Part shown: positions 42,255 to 52,094 of the stretch, piece after piece
Layout of the letters: each line of letters opens with the position of its first letter
Numbering within the stretch: position 1 is the first letter of the stretch
Assembly (NCBI GenBank): GCA_947626815.1
Contig: CANQTN010000011.1
Location: 1 to 55,328, forward strand
Direction of reading: 5' to 3'
Source of the DNA: an uncultured Clostridia bacterium
GTDB lineage: Bacteria > Bacillota > Clostridia > TANB77 > CAG-508
Length of the DNA: 55,328 nucleotides
Made by a program: the position numbers and the translations under genes
Notes under the pieces: model-generated
The model's input: the letters and a program-made list of their open reading frames with translations, nothing else
What the model was told of the DNA's origin: nothing
Database searches by the model: none

Positions 42255-43229
42255 TTAATTTTGCATATAAATTTGTTGTCCTTTTATTAAATTATAATTT
42301 ATTAATTTTTCTCCATCTAGATTCTCATTATGCATATTTATAGCTGTAATCTGACTATTTTCATAAGTTGTATAATAATATATTCCTTTATCCATATTAC
42401 AACAAGAACTATAAATAGTTATTTCGTACTTATCTTCTCCCATATGTACACAGCCTCTTTGTTGATCTACTGAACCTAAGATATGAAAAAATTGACTAAT
42501 ACTTTCAGATTCTGAATTACCAGAAATTGAATTCATTTTAGTAAATGTTGCTTTTACAAATCTTGAAGCAGATGATAAATCTCCTGGTAAGCCTAGTGCT
42601 CCCATACCACGACTATATATATCTAAATTCAATTTTTTTGAAAAATTATTTTTTGGTTGCTCAATAGATAAATTCATATAATTATTTAAATTAAACATAT
42701 GAATGTCAAAAGTTGGATTATTAGTAAGAATTCCCACATTGTTATCATATATTTTTAATCCATCTTTAACACTTTCCACAGTTATTGAAGCTTCTTTATC
42801 AGAAATAATCCAATGTAATGGTGAAGTTGGTAGTTGTTCACTAAAATTAATTTTTACTATGTTTATTTTATTTAATAATTTTTTTACTTCTTCAATATTT
42901 GAACATTGTGATAATACCCATGGAATAAATTCAAATGGAGCAATATTGTCTTTATTGTTTTCTTCTTCTTTATAATCAGCATTGGTTGGAAAATTTAGTC
43001 CAGCCATACCCAATCCTTTTTCATTAATGGCATCATAATAAAGTGGATAGTTATCTGATACATATGCCATTCCAATGATGGCATAATGTTTATTAATGTC
43101 ATTTACCTTTCTAAATTTAAATGGATAATTACGAGGAGTTATCGTAACAGTTTCATTATATGAAAACTCTAAATCTAAATTTCTTCCAAAATAATGGTCT
43201 TTTGTATTATAGGTTATTGCTGTACACAT
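42255..43229 (-). CDS. Choloylglycine hydrolase family (bile salt hydrolase or penicillin V acylase)
   Basis: A 324-residue Ntn hydrolase. It begins Met-Cys (MCTAITY), so Cys2 becomes the catalytic N-terminal residue. Arg16 and Asp19 (GRNLDLEFSY) follow at the conserved distance, then the LTNNPTFDIH Asn and the Arg in LSSASRFVKATF. The length is right for bile salt hydrolases (316-330). It would cleave the amide bond of glyco- or taurocholate in the cytoplasm; penicillin V acylases share the fold and cannot be excluded. Its presence supports a gut habitat. Confidence 0.92.
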   Translation of the reverse strand: MCTAITYNTKDHYFGRNLDLEFSYNETVTITPRNYPFKFRKVNDINKHYAIIGMAYVSDNYPLYYDAINEKGLGMAGLNFPTNADYKEEENNKDNIAPFEFIPWVLSQCSNIEEVKKLLNKINIVKINFSEQLPTSPLHWIISDKEASITVESVKDGLKIYDNNVGILTNNPTFDIHMFNLNNYMNLSIEQPKNNFSKKLNLDIYSRGMGALGLPGDLSSASRFVKATFTKMNSISGNSESESISQFFHILGSVDQQRGCVHMGEDKYEITIYSSCCNMDKGIYYYTTYENSQITAINMHNENLDGEKLINYNLIKGQQIYMQN

Positions 43230-43413
43230 ATTTCTCTTACCTTCCTTTCATGATATTTATGCAATTAATTATATCATACCATTAAAAATTATTCTATCTC
43301 TATTTATTTATTTTTTTATCATTGAAATTTATGCTATTTGTTATAATTATTGCAATTTTAGGCATACTATATGTATGTTGTTAAAACAAAATATAATTTA
43401 TGGAGGTGAAAAA

Positions 43414-44526
43414 ATGAATTCTGTAAAAAAATTTTATTTATTTTTAGTAATGTTATTAGCAGTTTTACTTTTTGTACCAAATTTTTGTAGTGCTGCTGAT
43501 ATTTCTGTAACAGATGAAGAATCTTTAAAATCTGCTATACAAAATGCAAATGCTAGTAGTGATGCAACCACTATTACATTATCTGATTCTATAACAATAT
43601 CTGCTCCTTTACCTGATGTAACTAAAAATGTAACCATTAATGGTAATGGTTTTAAAATATCAGGAAATGATCAGTGGTATTCAACTGGAGGAAGTGGTAA
43701 TCAATCAATAATTACTTCTACAGCTGGAACTCTTACTTTAAAAAATATAAGATTAGAACATGGTCCTAAACAAGGAGCTCAAGCTTATGGTAATGGAACT
43801 CTTGTTTTAGATGGTGTAACAATTAGTGATTGTAAGTATTCTGGTCTTATAGCAAATGGTGGTATAATTGAAATTAAAAATTTAAATTTAAATACTACTG
43901 TAGGTATAGAGATTGGAAAGTCATCTACTAATAATATAGAAGTTACTCCAACAATAATAATGAATGGTGTTCTTAAAACAACTAGTCAATCTCTTCTTTA
44001 TCAAGATACTAAAACACCATCTGCATTAACTATTGAAAATAAAACTGGTTCAGCAGATAAGCTATTTGTTACTGAAGATTCAGTATTTATTACTGACAGC
44101 AATAATGCTGTTATCTATAAAGCTAAAAATTATAGCAATATAGATATTGAAAATGCTGATATGTCAGAAGATAAATTTGCAACCGTAACTATTCATTATA
44201 CTGATAAAACTATGGAATTAGTAGTAACTAAAAATGAATCTTTATCTAAGTATGATTTATCTAATGTAAAAAATATAGATGGACAAGTTTTTGTTCATTT
44301 TGTTAACAGTAATAATGAAATTTTTAGTGAAGATACACCAATTACTGATAACATTGAGTTAACTGCTATTTATAAAGAAGAAGAAACTCCTGTTGAAAAT
44401 ACTCAAACTTCAAACACTCAAAAAGATGAAACACCTAAAACGGGAAGTTCAAATTATTTAGTACATGCATTAATAACAGTATTCATATTAACATTATCAA
44501 TAATAGTTTTAAAAAGAAAAGTTTAA
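43414..44526 (+). CDS. Sortase-anchored surface protein with beta-helix repeats
   Basis: A 370-residue protein: signal peptide (to about 28, FCSA), then a right-handed beta-helix-like region (KNVTINGNGFKISGN; GTLTLKNIRLEHGP; GTLVLDGVTISDC), a linker with a ~70-residue beta domain (DKFATVTIHYTDKTMELVV), then DETPKTG, a membrane helix and KRKV. It uses the same TPKTG anchor signal as 40803-42065. The ATG at 43414 follows GGAGG by 7 nt. Probably an adhesin or a polysaccharide-binding protein; no catalytic residues are recognised. Confidence 0.88.
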   Translation: MNSVKKFYLFLVMLLAVLLFVPNFCSAADISVTDEESLKSAIQNANASSDATTITLSDSITISAPLPDVTKNVTINGNGFKISGNDQWYSTGGSGNQSIITSTAGTLTLKNIRLEHGPKQGAQAYGNGTLVLDGVTISDCKYSGLIANGGIIEIKNLNLNTTVGIEIGKSSTNNIEVTPTIIMNGVLKTTSQSLLYQDTKTPSALTIENKTGSADKLFVTEDSVFITDSNNAVIYKAKNYSNIDIENADMSEDKFATVTIHYTDKTMELVVTKNESLSKYDLSNVKNIDGQVFVHFVNSNNEIFSEDTPITDNIELTAIYKEEETPVENTQTSNTQKDETPKTGSSNYLVHALITVFILTLSIIVLKRKV

Positions 44527-44530
44527 AATT

Positions 44531-44564
44531 AAAAGGAATGGATAGTAATTTTCTGTTCCTTTTT
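44531..44564 (+). terminator. Terminator of surface-protein gene
   Basis: AAAAGGAA pairs with TTCCTTTT, then TATTTTTG. It directly follows the stop codon; the rest of the gap to 44772 is AT-rich. Confidence 0.75.
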
Positions 44565-44772
44565 ATTTTTGTATTTAAAAATTTTTTTATGTAGAAAATT
44601 TTTTTATGAATTTTATAAAAATATTAAAAATTTTGATTTGTTGACTTTCTAATATTATTGTGCTATATTTTTTTTAATATTTATTTAATTAAAGTTTAAT
44701 GTAAAATTTTTTGACTTGAAAAAGAAATATACAAATATAAAGCATTAAATAACTAACATAGGAGAAATGAAA

Positions 44773-45201
44773 ATGTTAAAAGATAATATGCTAGCATATT
44801 CAGAAATTAATCAAATATTGAACTTGTTAGAGTATAAATATAGAGAAAAAGTACCAACTAGTGTAAGGAATTTTTTTGAAGAAAAAAGAGATACAACATA
44901 TATTCCTAAAATAGATGCATCTAAGCCATTAAATGAGCAAAATTTAAAAAAAGAAACTCTAGTAATATTAGGAATATTAAATTTAAATTACTGGTGTGAA
45001 AGTGAAGCAGAAAAAAATGAATTTTTTAATAAATTAGCTGAAAATGATAAAAATAGAAAGGAATTAGAAGAAAAATATAATCCAAATAATTTATTTAAAA
45101 ATAAAGTACACAGTAATTCATATAAAGAAAATATGCAAATGATTGAATATAAAGAAAAAACTATTTGGCAAAAAATATTAAAGCTATTTAAAAGAAAATA
45201 A
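44773..45201 (+). CDS. Unknown acidic/basic helical protein
   Basis: A 142-residue protein that I cannot name. It is mainly helical and charged: SEINQILNLLEYKYREKVP, then ETLVILGILNLNYWCESEAE, EEKYNPNNLFK and a basic Lys/Arg end. I recall similar proteins, with the YNPxxLF segment, in other gut Clostridia as uncharacterised. The ATG at 44773 is 8 nt from GGAG; the ATG at 44767 is too close. It lies 17 nt before the HExxH protein gene and is probably translated with it, perhaps as a partner or immunity-type protein; that is inference. Confidence 0.72.
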   Translation: MLKDNMLAYSEINQILNLLEYKYREKVPTSVRNFFEEKRDTTYIPKIDASKPLNEQNLKKETLVILGILNLNYWCESEAEKNEFFNKLAENDKNRKELEEKYNPNNLFKNKVHSNSYKENMQMIEYKEKTIWQKILKLFKRK

Positions 45202-45218
45202 AGATAAAGGATGATATT

Positions 45219-47195
45219 ATGTACAATGAAAAATATGTAAAATCATTTAAAGAAGAACAATATATATCTATTTTAAATGATATTAAACAATTAGATGATA
45301 TCGCAAATAATTATTTAAATAGATATTCTGCAGGAGTTGATGCACATAAATTAGCTCTTAAAGATTCATTAGATCATTATATAGCCAAACAAATAAGTGA
45401 AAATAAAAATTATATTAATACTTTAGAATTTAAAAATTATGCTAATTATTTAAAAAAAATATCAAATCAAAAAAAATATATATATGACAATGGTTATCCA
45501 ATATATCTAGAATTTAGTACAAATATAGTTTTTGAATATTTAAATCAAAATATGCTGGATAAAATTTATCCTGGAAATAAAATTAATAGTGTAATTTCAA
45601 AAAATAAAGATATGTTGAATATTATGTTGAGTAAAATCAGAAATAAGCAACAATTAAGTTTTAGAGAATTGCAGATAATATCTGATTATTTTGACAATAA
45701 AAAAGATTTAAAAATGGAAGATTATACAAAATATTTGGAATACATTTTTGAACCTAAAAATGGTGTAAAGTCTACACCTCAAATAGTTTCTGCAATTTTA
45801 ACATATTTACCAAAATTTTATGGACAAGAAGTTCAAGACTCTAGAGCATATTTAGCCTCAATTGATGGTAGTAATAACAACAAAATTCATATAGCTCATA
45901 GTTCAGCTGCTTTTCCTTATACATGTTTTCAATTTGATATATTTAAAAATGTAGATTTGACTTCATATCAATCTGTTAATTCTTCAAGAACAAAAACATT
46001 TGATAAAAATGATATTATGCTTTTAACAATGATTGCATTTCATGAGTTTACTCATCAAAAGCAGCGAAATGATTTATTATCAGGTAATAAATTTGATAGT
46101 GCTGCTATGGAAATTAATAGATTTTTGAGACAATATGATAGTAGTTATTATAATCAAAATCATGATGCAGATGAAATTGAAATTGAAGCTGATGAAAAAT
46201 CATGGTTACATTGTGCATGGTTTGCATATAAATTTATGAAAGATGAAAAAAGTTTGTTTTCTCAATGTTATGATAATTTAAGAGATGTACGTAACAGAAG
46301 AGCTTTTTCGGTAAAAATTGATGAACACGGATTGCGAAAAAGATATATGGATTTTGATGTTGAAAAAACTATGTCTATAATAAGAGAACATCCTGAAGCT
46401 TTAAAAAACTATAAAAATTTGTCTAAGATATTTGATGAGAAAGGTAGAATTAAGACCGATTTCTTATTTGAAGAAACAATAGCTACAACCAATGCAGGAA
46501 GAGAATTTTGTAATCATACTTTAAATAACGTTCCTATGGATTTATTAAGAGCAAAAATAAATAGTGGTAATTACACTGCAAAACAAATAGAAATTTTAAT
46601 TAATAATTTTGTAGAAGTACCACATTATAATGCATTAGCTTTAAGAGAATTAAAAAATACTAATTTTAATACATATAATCAAACTATGTCCAATTTAAAT
46701 ATTTCTAAAGAATTAGAAAAGGTTTATAATTATTATTTTTTAGAATGTTGTCATCAAATAAAAAAATTTAATGAATTATTAGAAATTGTTTCTAGTAGAA
46801 ATATTTTTAGTAAACAAGATATAGATAGTTATCGATCTTTTTTTGAAAATTATTATTTTGAAATGTTTGAAAATATTAATATACCTAATGTTACTTCAAT
46901 TGAAAAGGTTTTAGCTAATTTTGGAAATAGTAATAATGAACAACTACAAATTCTTGCAAGAAAAACCAAGATATTATTGCAAAGAAAAATAACATCTAGA
47001 AAGTCTAATGATAGTTTTACACAATCTCCTCAAAATACTATAACTATAGATTCTATAAAGAGTGCTATTTTGCAATCAACATTTACTACTTTGGATATGC
47101 AAAAACAACAAGATGATATTAAATCTGTCATAAGTTCACCAAATATAGCAGATATACAAGTGCATGGTAGTATATTACCACCTGAAGAACATTAA
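45219..47195 (+). CDS. Large unknown protein with HExxH metallopeptidase motif
   Basis: A 658-residue protein, family unknown to me. No signal or membrane helix is visible, so it is cytoplasmic unless exported by an unusual route. The central part contains IAFHEFTHQKQRND with His275, Glu276 and His279, then an acidic stretch with Glu323 (IEIEADEKSW) that could supply the third zinc ligand, giving a gluzincin-like plan. Long helical regions flank it, and the C-terminal ~60 residues are Ser/Thr/Gln-rich. It is paired with the 142-residue gene. It could be a peptidase acting on a phage or host protein, or a toxin; untested. Confidence 0.78.
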   Translation: MYNEKYVKSFKEEQYISILNDIKQLDDIANNYLNRYSAGVDAHKLALKDSLDHYIAKQISENKNYINTLEFKNYANYLKKISNQKKYIYDNGYPIYLEFSTNIVFEYLNQNMLDKIYPGNKINSVISKNKDMLNIMLSKIRNKQQLSFRELQIISDYFDNKKDLKMEDYTKYLEYIFEPKNGVKSTPQIVSAILTYLPKFYGQEVQDSRAYLASIDGSNNNKIHIAHSSAAFPYTCFQFDIFKNVDLTSYQSVNSSRTKTFDKNDIMLLTMIAFHEFTHQKQRNDLLSGNKFDSAAMEINRFLRQYDSSYYNQNHDADEIEIEADEKSWLHCAWFAYKFMKDEKSLFSQCYDNLRDVRNRRAFSVKIDEHGLRKRYMDFDVEKTMSIIREHPEALKNYKNLSKIFDEKGRIKTDFLFEETIATTNAGREFCNHTLNNVPMDLLRAKINSGNYTAKQIEILINNFVEVPHYNALALRELKNTNFNTYNQTMSNLNISKELEKVYNYYFLECCHQIKKFNELLEIVSSRNIFSKQDIDSYRSFFENYYFEMFENINIPNVTSIEKVLANFGNSNNEQLQILARKTKILLQRKITSRKSNDSFTQSPQNTITIDSIKSAILQSTFTTLDMQKQQDDIKSVISSPNIADIQVHGSILPPEEH

Positions 47196-47245
47196 ATTAA
47201 GAGTAAATTCCATATTTATTTTTAAATTGGAATTTACTCTTAATT
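47196..47245. terminator. Bidirectional terminator
   Basis: AATTAAGAGTAAATTCC pairs with GGAATTTACTCTTAATT. It lies between the convergent HExxH protein and MMPL genes. Confidence 0.82.
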
Positions 47246-47257
47246 ATTATATTTTAA

Positions 47258-50200
47258 TTATTTATTATTTTTAACAATTAATTTATCACAAAAAGCAAGA
47301 ACTGCTGGCAATAATATTAAAATTAAAATTGTAGAACATAACGTTCCCTCTGAAATTGTTTTACATATTTTAGCTGCAATAGCTGATGCAAAATTAGCAA
47401 TAATTAAAGTTACTATAATAAGTATAGAGCTTGAAGTTAATATAGTGTGTATTGATTTATTATATGAATCTATAATTGACTCTTTTATTCCTTTATTTTT
47501 TCTGTGTTCAAGATAATAAGATGTATAAAGAATAGCATAATCAATAGTCGCACCCATTAAAATACTTTGAACAATAAGTATTGAAATGAAATACACATTT
47601 TCTCCTACAATTGATAATATTCCCATTGTTAGATAAACTGCTGTTTGTATTATTAGTACTAATATTGTTGGTATAGTAATTGATTTAAATGTCATTACTA
47701 CTACTACAAATATTGCTATCATTGTTATTATTGTTATTACATTTAATTCATTATCAAAGGTTTGACTCATTTCATAAGACATTGGTGAATCACCTATTAC
47801 GTAAAAATCTTCTATATCTTTACCTAACATGTCTTTTACATTTTTTATAAATTTATAAGTTTCTGTTGTTTCTGGAGCAAATGTTGTGTTTAGTACTATT
47901 CTTGAATATTTATCCCCTATTAATAATTTTTTTGCATCTTCTATGGTTGTTTTTGCCTCTATTATATCATTTCTCATATCATTTTCTATAAAATCTGTAA
48001 ATCGTTCATCTTGTAAAATATCATTATTAAGAAAATTTATAAATTCTTCTACTGTCATTTTCCATTCATTATTATATTGATTATTACTACCATAATAAGT
48101 ATAAAGCATTTTTATTGTATTTTTTTCTACATCATTGCTTAAATTGCCAATAATTGCAAACATTTCATTTGCAGTATATTCAACGTTATTTGTTGTAGCA
48201 TTCATAATGCTATTTACTGTATTTAATTTTGAAATTTTTTCTTCATTAAAATTATTTGCATAATCTTTATTTGTAACTACATTTTCAATTAAAAAATTTA
48301 CAAATTCTTTTAATGATAAATTTAAATTTTTATTTATATATTTAGAGTCATATAAACCATAAAGTAGATTTATATTTTCTTTATTTATATTTAGTAATGA
48401 GGACAATGCACTACTATCATAATTCTTATTATTAATAATTCCATTCATAACTGATTGAAGTAAATTTAAATTTTTAATTGAGCTACTTGTTATCTTATTT
48501 GCAAGTGTGCTATCATTTTTATGTGCAAGCACAAAATTTACAAATTCTTGTGGTGTTAGAGTTGTTTGATTTTTCATTGAAGCATACAAAGTATATATTT
48601 TTTTTGTGCTATTACTATCTATGCCTATTATTTGAGAGAATTCTTCATATGTAAAACTCTTATTGTTTAGTGTATTTGTTATAATAATAGATAATAATTG
48701 TAATTGTTCCATTGTATTTTTATTAATACCATTTTTTATACTTTCTAATTCTTTATTATCTAATATTAGTTTTACAAATTCATTTGGTGTAGCTGTCCAT
48801 TTATTTGTATTTCCAGATGTATAATCAATTAAGCTATATAGTTGATATAATTGATTTGTATTCATATTTAATATTTGTGCTAATTGTTTTGCTGTATATT
48901 TAACTTTATTATTAGAAACACTATCATCTATTATCATTTTTAATATTTTTAAATTAGTTAAAGTATTTGTATTTATAGATTCATTATTTATTTTACTGTA
49001 ATTATCTAAAACTATATTTACAAATTCTTGTGGTGTAAATGTTTTTTCATCAGGTAATCCTGTAAGTGTATATATATTATCTACAAATCCTGTTCCAAAA
49101 TTAGCAAATATCTTATTTAGATTTGCTTTATCCATTTTTGTTGTATTAATATTGTTTTTATTTTGTGCAAATACTGATATATTTTCCAATTTGCTTATGT
49201 CTGTTCCATCCAAATAGTGCGTATTGTTTTTAATTGTAATTGTATTATTAATAAATTCTGTTATACTAAATTTGCTTACATTGTTTTCTTTACTATATTT
49301 TAAAAGTAAAATTGGATTAATATTTTCTTCTCCTATACCAAATAAATTAGACAATTCTTTACTATTCATTTGTTTAGTAATTGTATTTGTATTACTAAAT
49401 GTTGCTAATAATTTTATATTTTGAATTGTTGCATTATCAAAACTATTTGCATAGTTACTATAATTTAATACTTCATTTAATACAAAATTTGAAAATTCTG
49501 AAATTGTCATTTTTATATCAATGTCATTTAATAAGATATAATATTTGTATAATTCACTAATTGTATTATTGTCAATATCTAATAATTCTGCTATTTGATT
49601 ACTTGTCATTTTCTTTTGTATTGTTTGCTTGTTTGTAAATTTTGATAAAGTATTTAGCTTAGCTTTACTTTCTGAATCAATTTTATTTGCATATTTTGAA
49701 TTTGTCAAAACATCTTTATTCATAAAATCAATAAATTGGTTCAAATTAATTTTTATGTTATTATTTTTAGAAAGATAGTATATAAAAATATCATCTATTT
49801 TGTTTTTATCAATTTCTAATATATTGGCTATATCACTAGATGTTCTTTTTTCGTTCATAGAAGGTATAGTAATAAAATTTTTTAGTCTTGTAATATCATT
49901 TTTGATTTTGTCATCAATTTTTTCATTTATTTTTTCATTACTATATGCTTCCTCTTCAATGAAATTAATGAATTCGTTAAATGTCATTTTATTATTTTCA
50001 TCAGGATTATAATAATCATAATATAATATTTTTAATAAATATTCTTCTACACTAGTATTAGAACCTAAATCATTTAATTTTTTATTTAATTTATCATAAG
50101 TTAATTTTTCATTGATTGTATTGCTATATGCTAATACTTCGTCTATTCTTTCTTCACTTTCAAGTTTTTCTAAATATTTTGAAATTTGTTTTTCATCTTT

Positions 50201-51352
50201 ATTTTTATATATAATTGCTATTTGATTATTTTCAACAAATACCTTACTTATTTCATCTGCTTGTGAATCTGTATAATTAATTCCTAAATTTCCTTTTATT
50301 ACAAAACTTATAATAAATACTGTAAGGAATAATGGAACAGCAATAAATCGTATTTTATAGCTAAATTTTCCTAATTTATCTAATTTAATATTTGGACTTT
50401 TCTTTTTTGTTTTTACTATCCATTTGTCAAACATTAATATTAAAGGTGGAAGTACAAAGAATATACAAATTAAGCTAAATAATACTCCTTTTGCTAATAC
50501 AAATCCTAAATCTTTTCCAATTTTAAAACTCATAAAAACTAATGCTAAAAGCCCAACTATTGTTGTAACAGAACTACTAGATATAGCTTGGAATGCTTTA
50601 TATAGAGCATTTTTCATCGCTTTTATATTATCTTTTTCAATTTTCTTTTCTTGATCATATCTATTCATTAGCATTATCGAATAATCCATTGATAATGCCA
50701 TTTGTAATATTGCTGCTATTGAATTGGTGATATTGGAAACATTTTGAAATATTATATTTGTTCCTTTATTTAAAATTACTGCCATTAATATTGATGTTAA
50801 AAATAAAAATGGTTCTACATAGGATTCACACATTATAAGCAAAATTATTAGAGCACTAACAATTGCAAGTACAACAATCCAAAATGGTAATACACTTTTA
50901 TTATTTTCAGATATATTTCCACTTGTATAAATTGTATAATCTTTATATTTTTCTGTTATTTGATTATATATGTTAGTTGCTATTTTTGAATCAGATTTAT
51001 CATTTGCTGTAATAACATATAATGTATAATTTTCTTTGTTATATTTTTCGCTGTCATCATAGTCCACACTTTCTACTCCATCTATGGTTTCTAAGTTATT
51101 TTTTATCTCTAGTTTTTCTTCGTCTACTAAATTTTCAAACATTAAATTTAGTGTACTTGTTTCAGTTTCTGAAAATTCTTCTTCCATAATATTCATGCCT
51201 ATTCTTGTTTCTGATGTATCTGGTAAGTATTCAGCTATATCATAATTAATTTTTACTTTTGATGATAATATGGCTGCAATTATTGTAAAGACACAAAATA
51301 GAATTAAAATAAAATGTCTCTTATTTATTATGAAATCTGTAATTTTTCTCAA
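47258..51352 (-). CDS. MMPL/RND-family transporter with nine tandem ~80-residue modules
   Basis: A 1364-residue membrane protein. An N-terminal helix (about 12-31), an outer loop and a first bundle carrying LSMDYSIMLMNRY (about 225) are followed by a very long insert, then a second bundle with MGATIDYAILYTSYY near 1275. The insert contains nine copies of a module starting F-x-(N/D)-F (EEFINF, QEFVNF, KEFVNF and so on) at about residues 456, 536, 617, 699, 774, 856, 936, 1016 and 1102. TTG start at 51352 with AAGGAAGGA upstream. A TetR regulator is divergent, so it is probably induced by its substrate. The substrate is unknown. Confidence 0.9.
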   Translation of the reverse strand: MRKITDFIINKRHFILILFCVFTIIAAILSSKVKINYDIAEYLPDTSETRIGMNIMEEEFSETETSTLNLMFENLVDEEKLEIKNNLETIDGVESVDYDDSEKYNKENYTLYVITANDKSDSKIATNIYNQITEKYKDYTIYTSGNISENNKSVLPFWIVVLAIVSALIILLIMCESYVEPFLFLTSILMAVILNKGTNIIFQNVSNITNSIAAILQMALSMDYSIMLMNRYDQEKKIEKDNIKAMKNALYKAFQAISSSSVTTIVGLLALVFMSFKIGKDLGFVLAKGVLFSLICIFFVLPPLILMFDKWIVKTKKKSPNIKLDKLGKFSYKIRFIAVPLFLTVFIISFVIKGNLGINYTDSQADEISKVFVENNQIAIIYKNKDEKQISKYLEKLESEERIDEVLAYSNTINEKLTYDKLNKKLNDLGSNTSVEEYLLKILYYDYYNPDENNKMTFNEFINFIEEEAYSNEKINEKIDDKIKNDITRLKNFITIPSMNEKRTSSDIANILEIDKNKIDDIFIYYLSKNNNIKINLNQFIDFMNKDVLTNSKYANKIDSESKAKLNTLSKFTNKQTIQKKMTSNQIAELLDIDNNTISELYKYYILLNDIDIKMTISEFSNFVLNEVLNYSNYANSFDNATIQNIKLLATFSNTNTITKQMNSKELSNLFGIGEENINPILLLKYSKENNVSKFSITEFINNTITIKNNTHYLDGTDISKLENISVFAQNKNNINTTKMDKANLNKIFANFGTGFVDNIYTLTGLPDEKTFTPQEFVNIVLDNYSKINNESINTNTLTNLKILKMIIDDSVSNNKVKYTAKQLAQILNMNTNQLYQLYSLIDYTSGNTNKWTATPNEFVKLILDNKELESIKNGINKNTMEQLQLLSIIITNTLNNKSFTYEEFSQIIGIDSNSTKKIYTLYASMKNQTTLTPQEFVNFVLAHKNDSTLANKITSSSIKNLNLLQSVMNGIINNKNYDSSALSSLLNINKENINLLYGLYDSKYINKNLNLSLKEFVNFLIENVVTNKDYANNFNEEKISKLNTVNSIMNATTNNVEYTANEMFAIIGNLSNDVEKNTIKMLYTYYGSNNQYNNEWKMTVEEFINFLNNDILQDERFTDFIENDMRNDIIEAKTTIEDAKKLLIGDKYSRIVLNTTFAPETTETYKFIKNVKDMLGKDIEDFYVIGDSPMSYEMSQTFDNELNVITIITMIAIFVVVVMTFKSITIPTILVLIIQTAVYLTMGILSIVGENVYFISILIVQSILMGATIDYAILYTSYYLEHRKNKGIKESIIDSYNKSIHTILTSSSILIIVTLIIANFASAIAAKICKTISEGTLCSTILILILLPAVLAFCDKLIVKNNK

Positions 51353-51423
51353 AATAAATCCTTCCTTCCTTTATAGTTTAAAGTATATTATATTATTTTT
51401 CTTATTATAATGAAAGTATAAAC

Positions 51424-51459
51424 TTTATAAAAGTGTCTAAATTTAGACACTTTTATAAA
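51424..51459. promoter_or_regulatory. 36-bp perfect palindrome, TetR operator candidate
   Basis: TTTATAAAAGTGTCTAAA (51424-51441) is followed directly by its exact reverse complement (51442-51459). It sits between the divergent MMPL and TetR genes, where a TetR-family repressor would bind and control both. Confidence 0.82.
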
Positions 51460-51530
51460 AATTGTCTTTTTATTTCAATAAAAGTATGTTATAATATTTT
51501 TTATATTTATAGAAAGGAATAGTAGCAATT

Positions 51531-52082
51531 ATGAAAGTACAATGTCTAAATTCTTCATCTGTAAAGACAAGAAATTTAATAAAAAAAACTTTTGCTGAAT
51601 TAATCAATGAAAAGAAACAATTAGATAAAGTAACTGTTACAGAACTAGTTAAAAGAGCCCAATTAACACGAAGTACATTTTATACACACTATGATAATAT
51701 ATATGAAGTTGCTCATGATTATCAATTACAAACTATTGAACTTTTATGTAGTGAAAATTTAAAATTACATTCAAAACAAGACATTATTAATTATTTTGAT
51801 AATATTATACAATGTTTAAAAAATAATGAAAAAATATATAAATTATTATTATCTGCTGATGAATCTCTTTTATTTTTGGAAAAATTGCAAAAAATTGCTA
51901 GTCAAAAAATCTATGATGCTTTAAAAGATGTTTATACAGATAAATATCTTGATTTAAATATTTCATTTCTTATGAATGGAATATTAATGGAAATTTTAAA
52001 ATATTTTAGAAATGAAAGCTGTTATTCATTAGATGACTTATTATTTAATATGCAAAAATGGTTTGAAAAAATATTTGATTAG
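51531..52082 (+). CDS. TetR/AcrR-family regulator
   Basis: A 183-residue regulator. Its helix-turn-helix lies at about 30-55 (KVTVTELVKRAQLTRSTFYT, then HYDNIYEVAHD), as in the TetR family members with a TetR_C-like ligand domain; the rest is helical and binds an inducer. GGAAT precedes the ATG. It is divergent from the MMPL transporter, with a 36-bp palindrome between, so it most likely represses both. The convergent tsaC gene starts its tail 12 nt beyond the stop. Confidence 0.92.
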   Translation: MKVQCLNSSSVKTRNLIKKTFAELINEKKQLDKVTVTELVKRAQLTRSTFYTHYDNIYEVAHDYQLQTIELLCSENLKLHSKQDIINYFDNIIQCLKNNEKIYKLLLSADESLLFLEKLQKIASQKIYDALKDVYTDKYLDLNISFLMNGILMEILKYFRNESCYSLDDLLFNMQKWFEKIFD

Positions 52083-52094
52083 TTTAAAATTATT

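Noticed and set aside
47900..50100. Possible CRISPR or DNA-level tandem array
   Set aside because: The repetition is at protein level (modules of the MMPL insert), DNA copies are too divergent, there are no spacers, and no cas genes are present.
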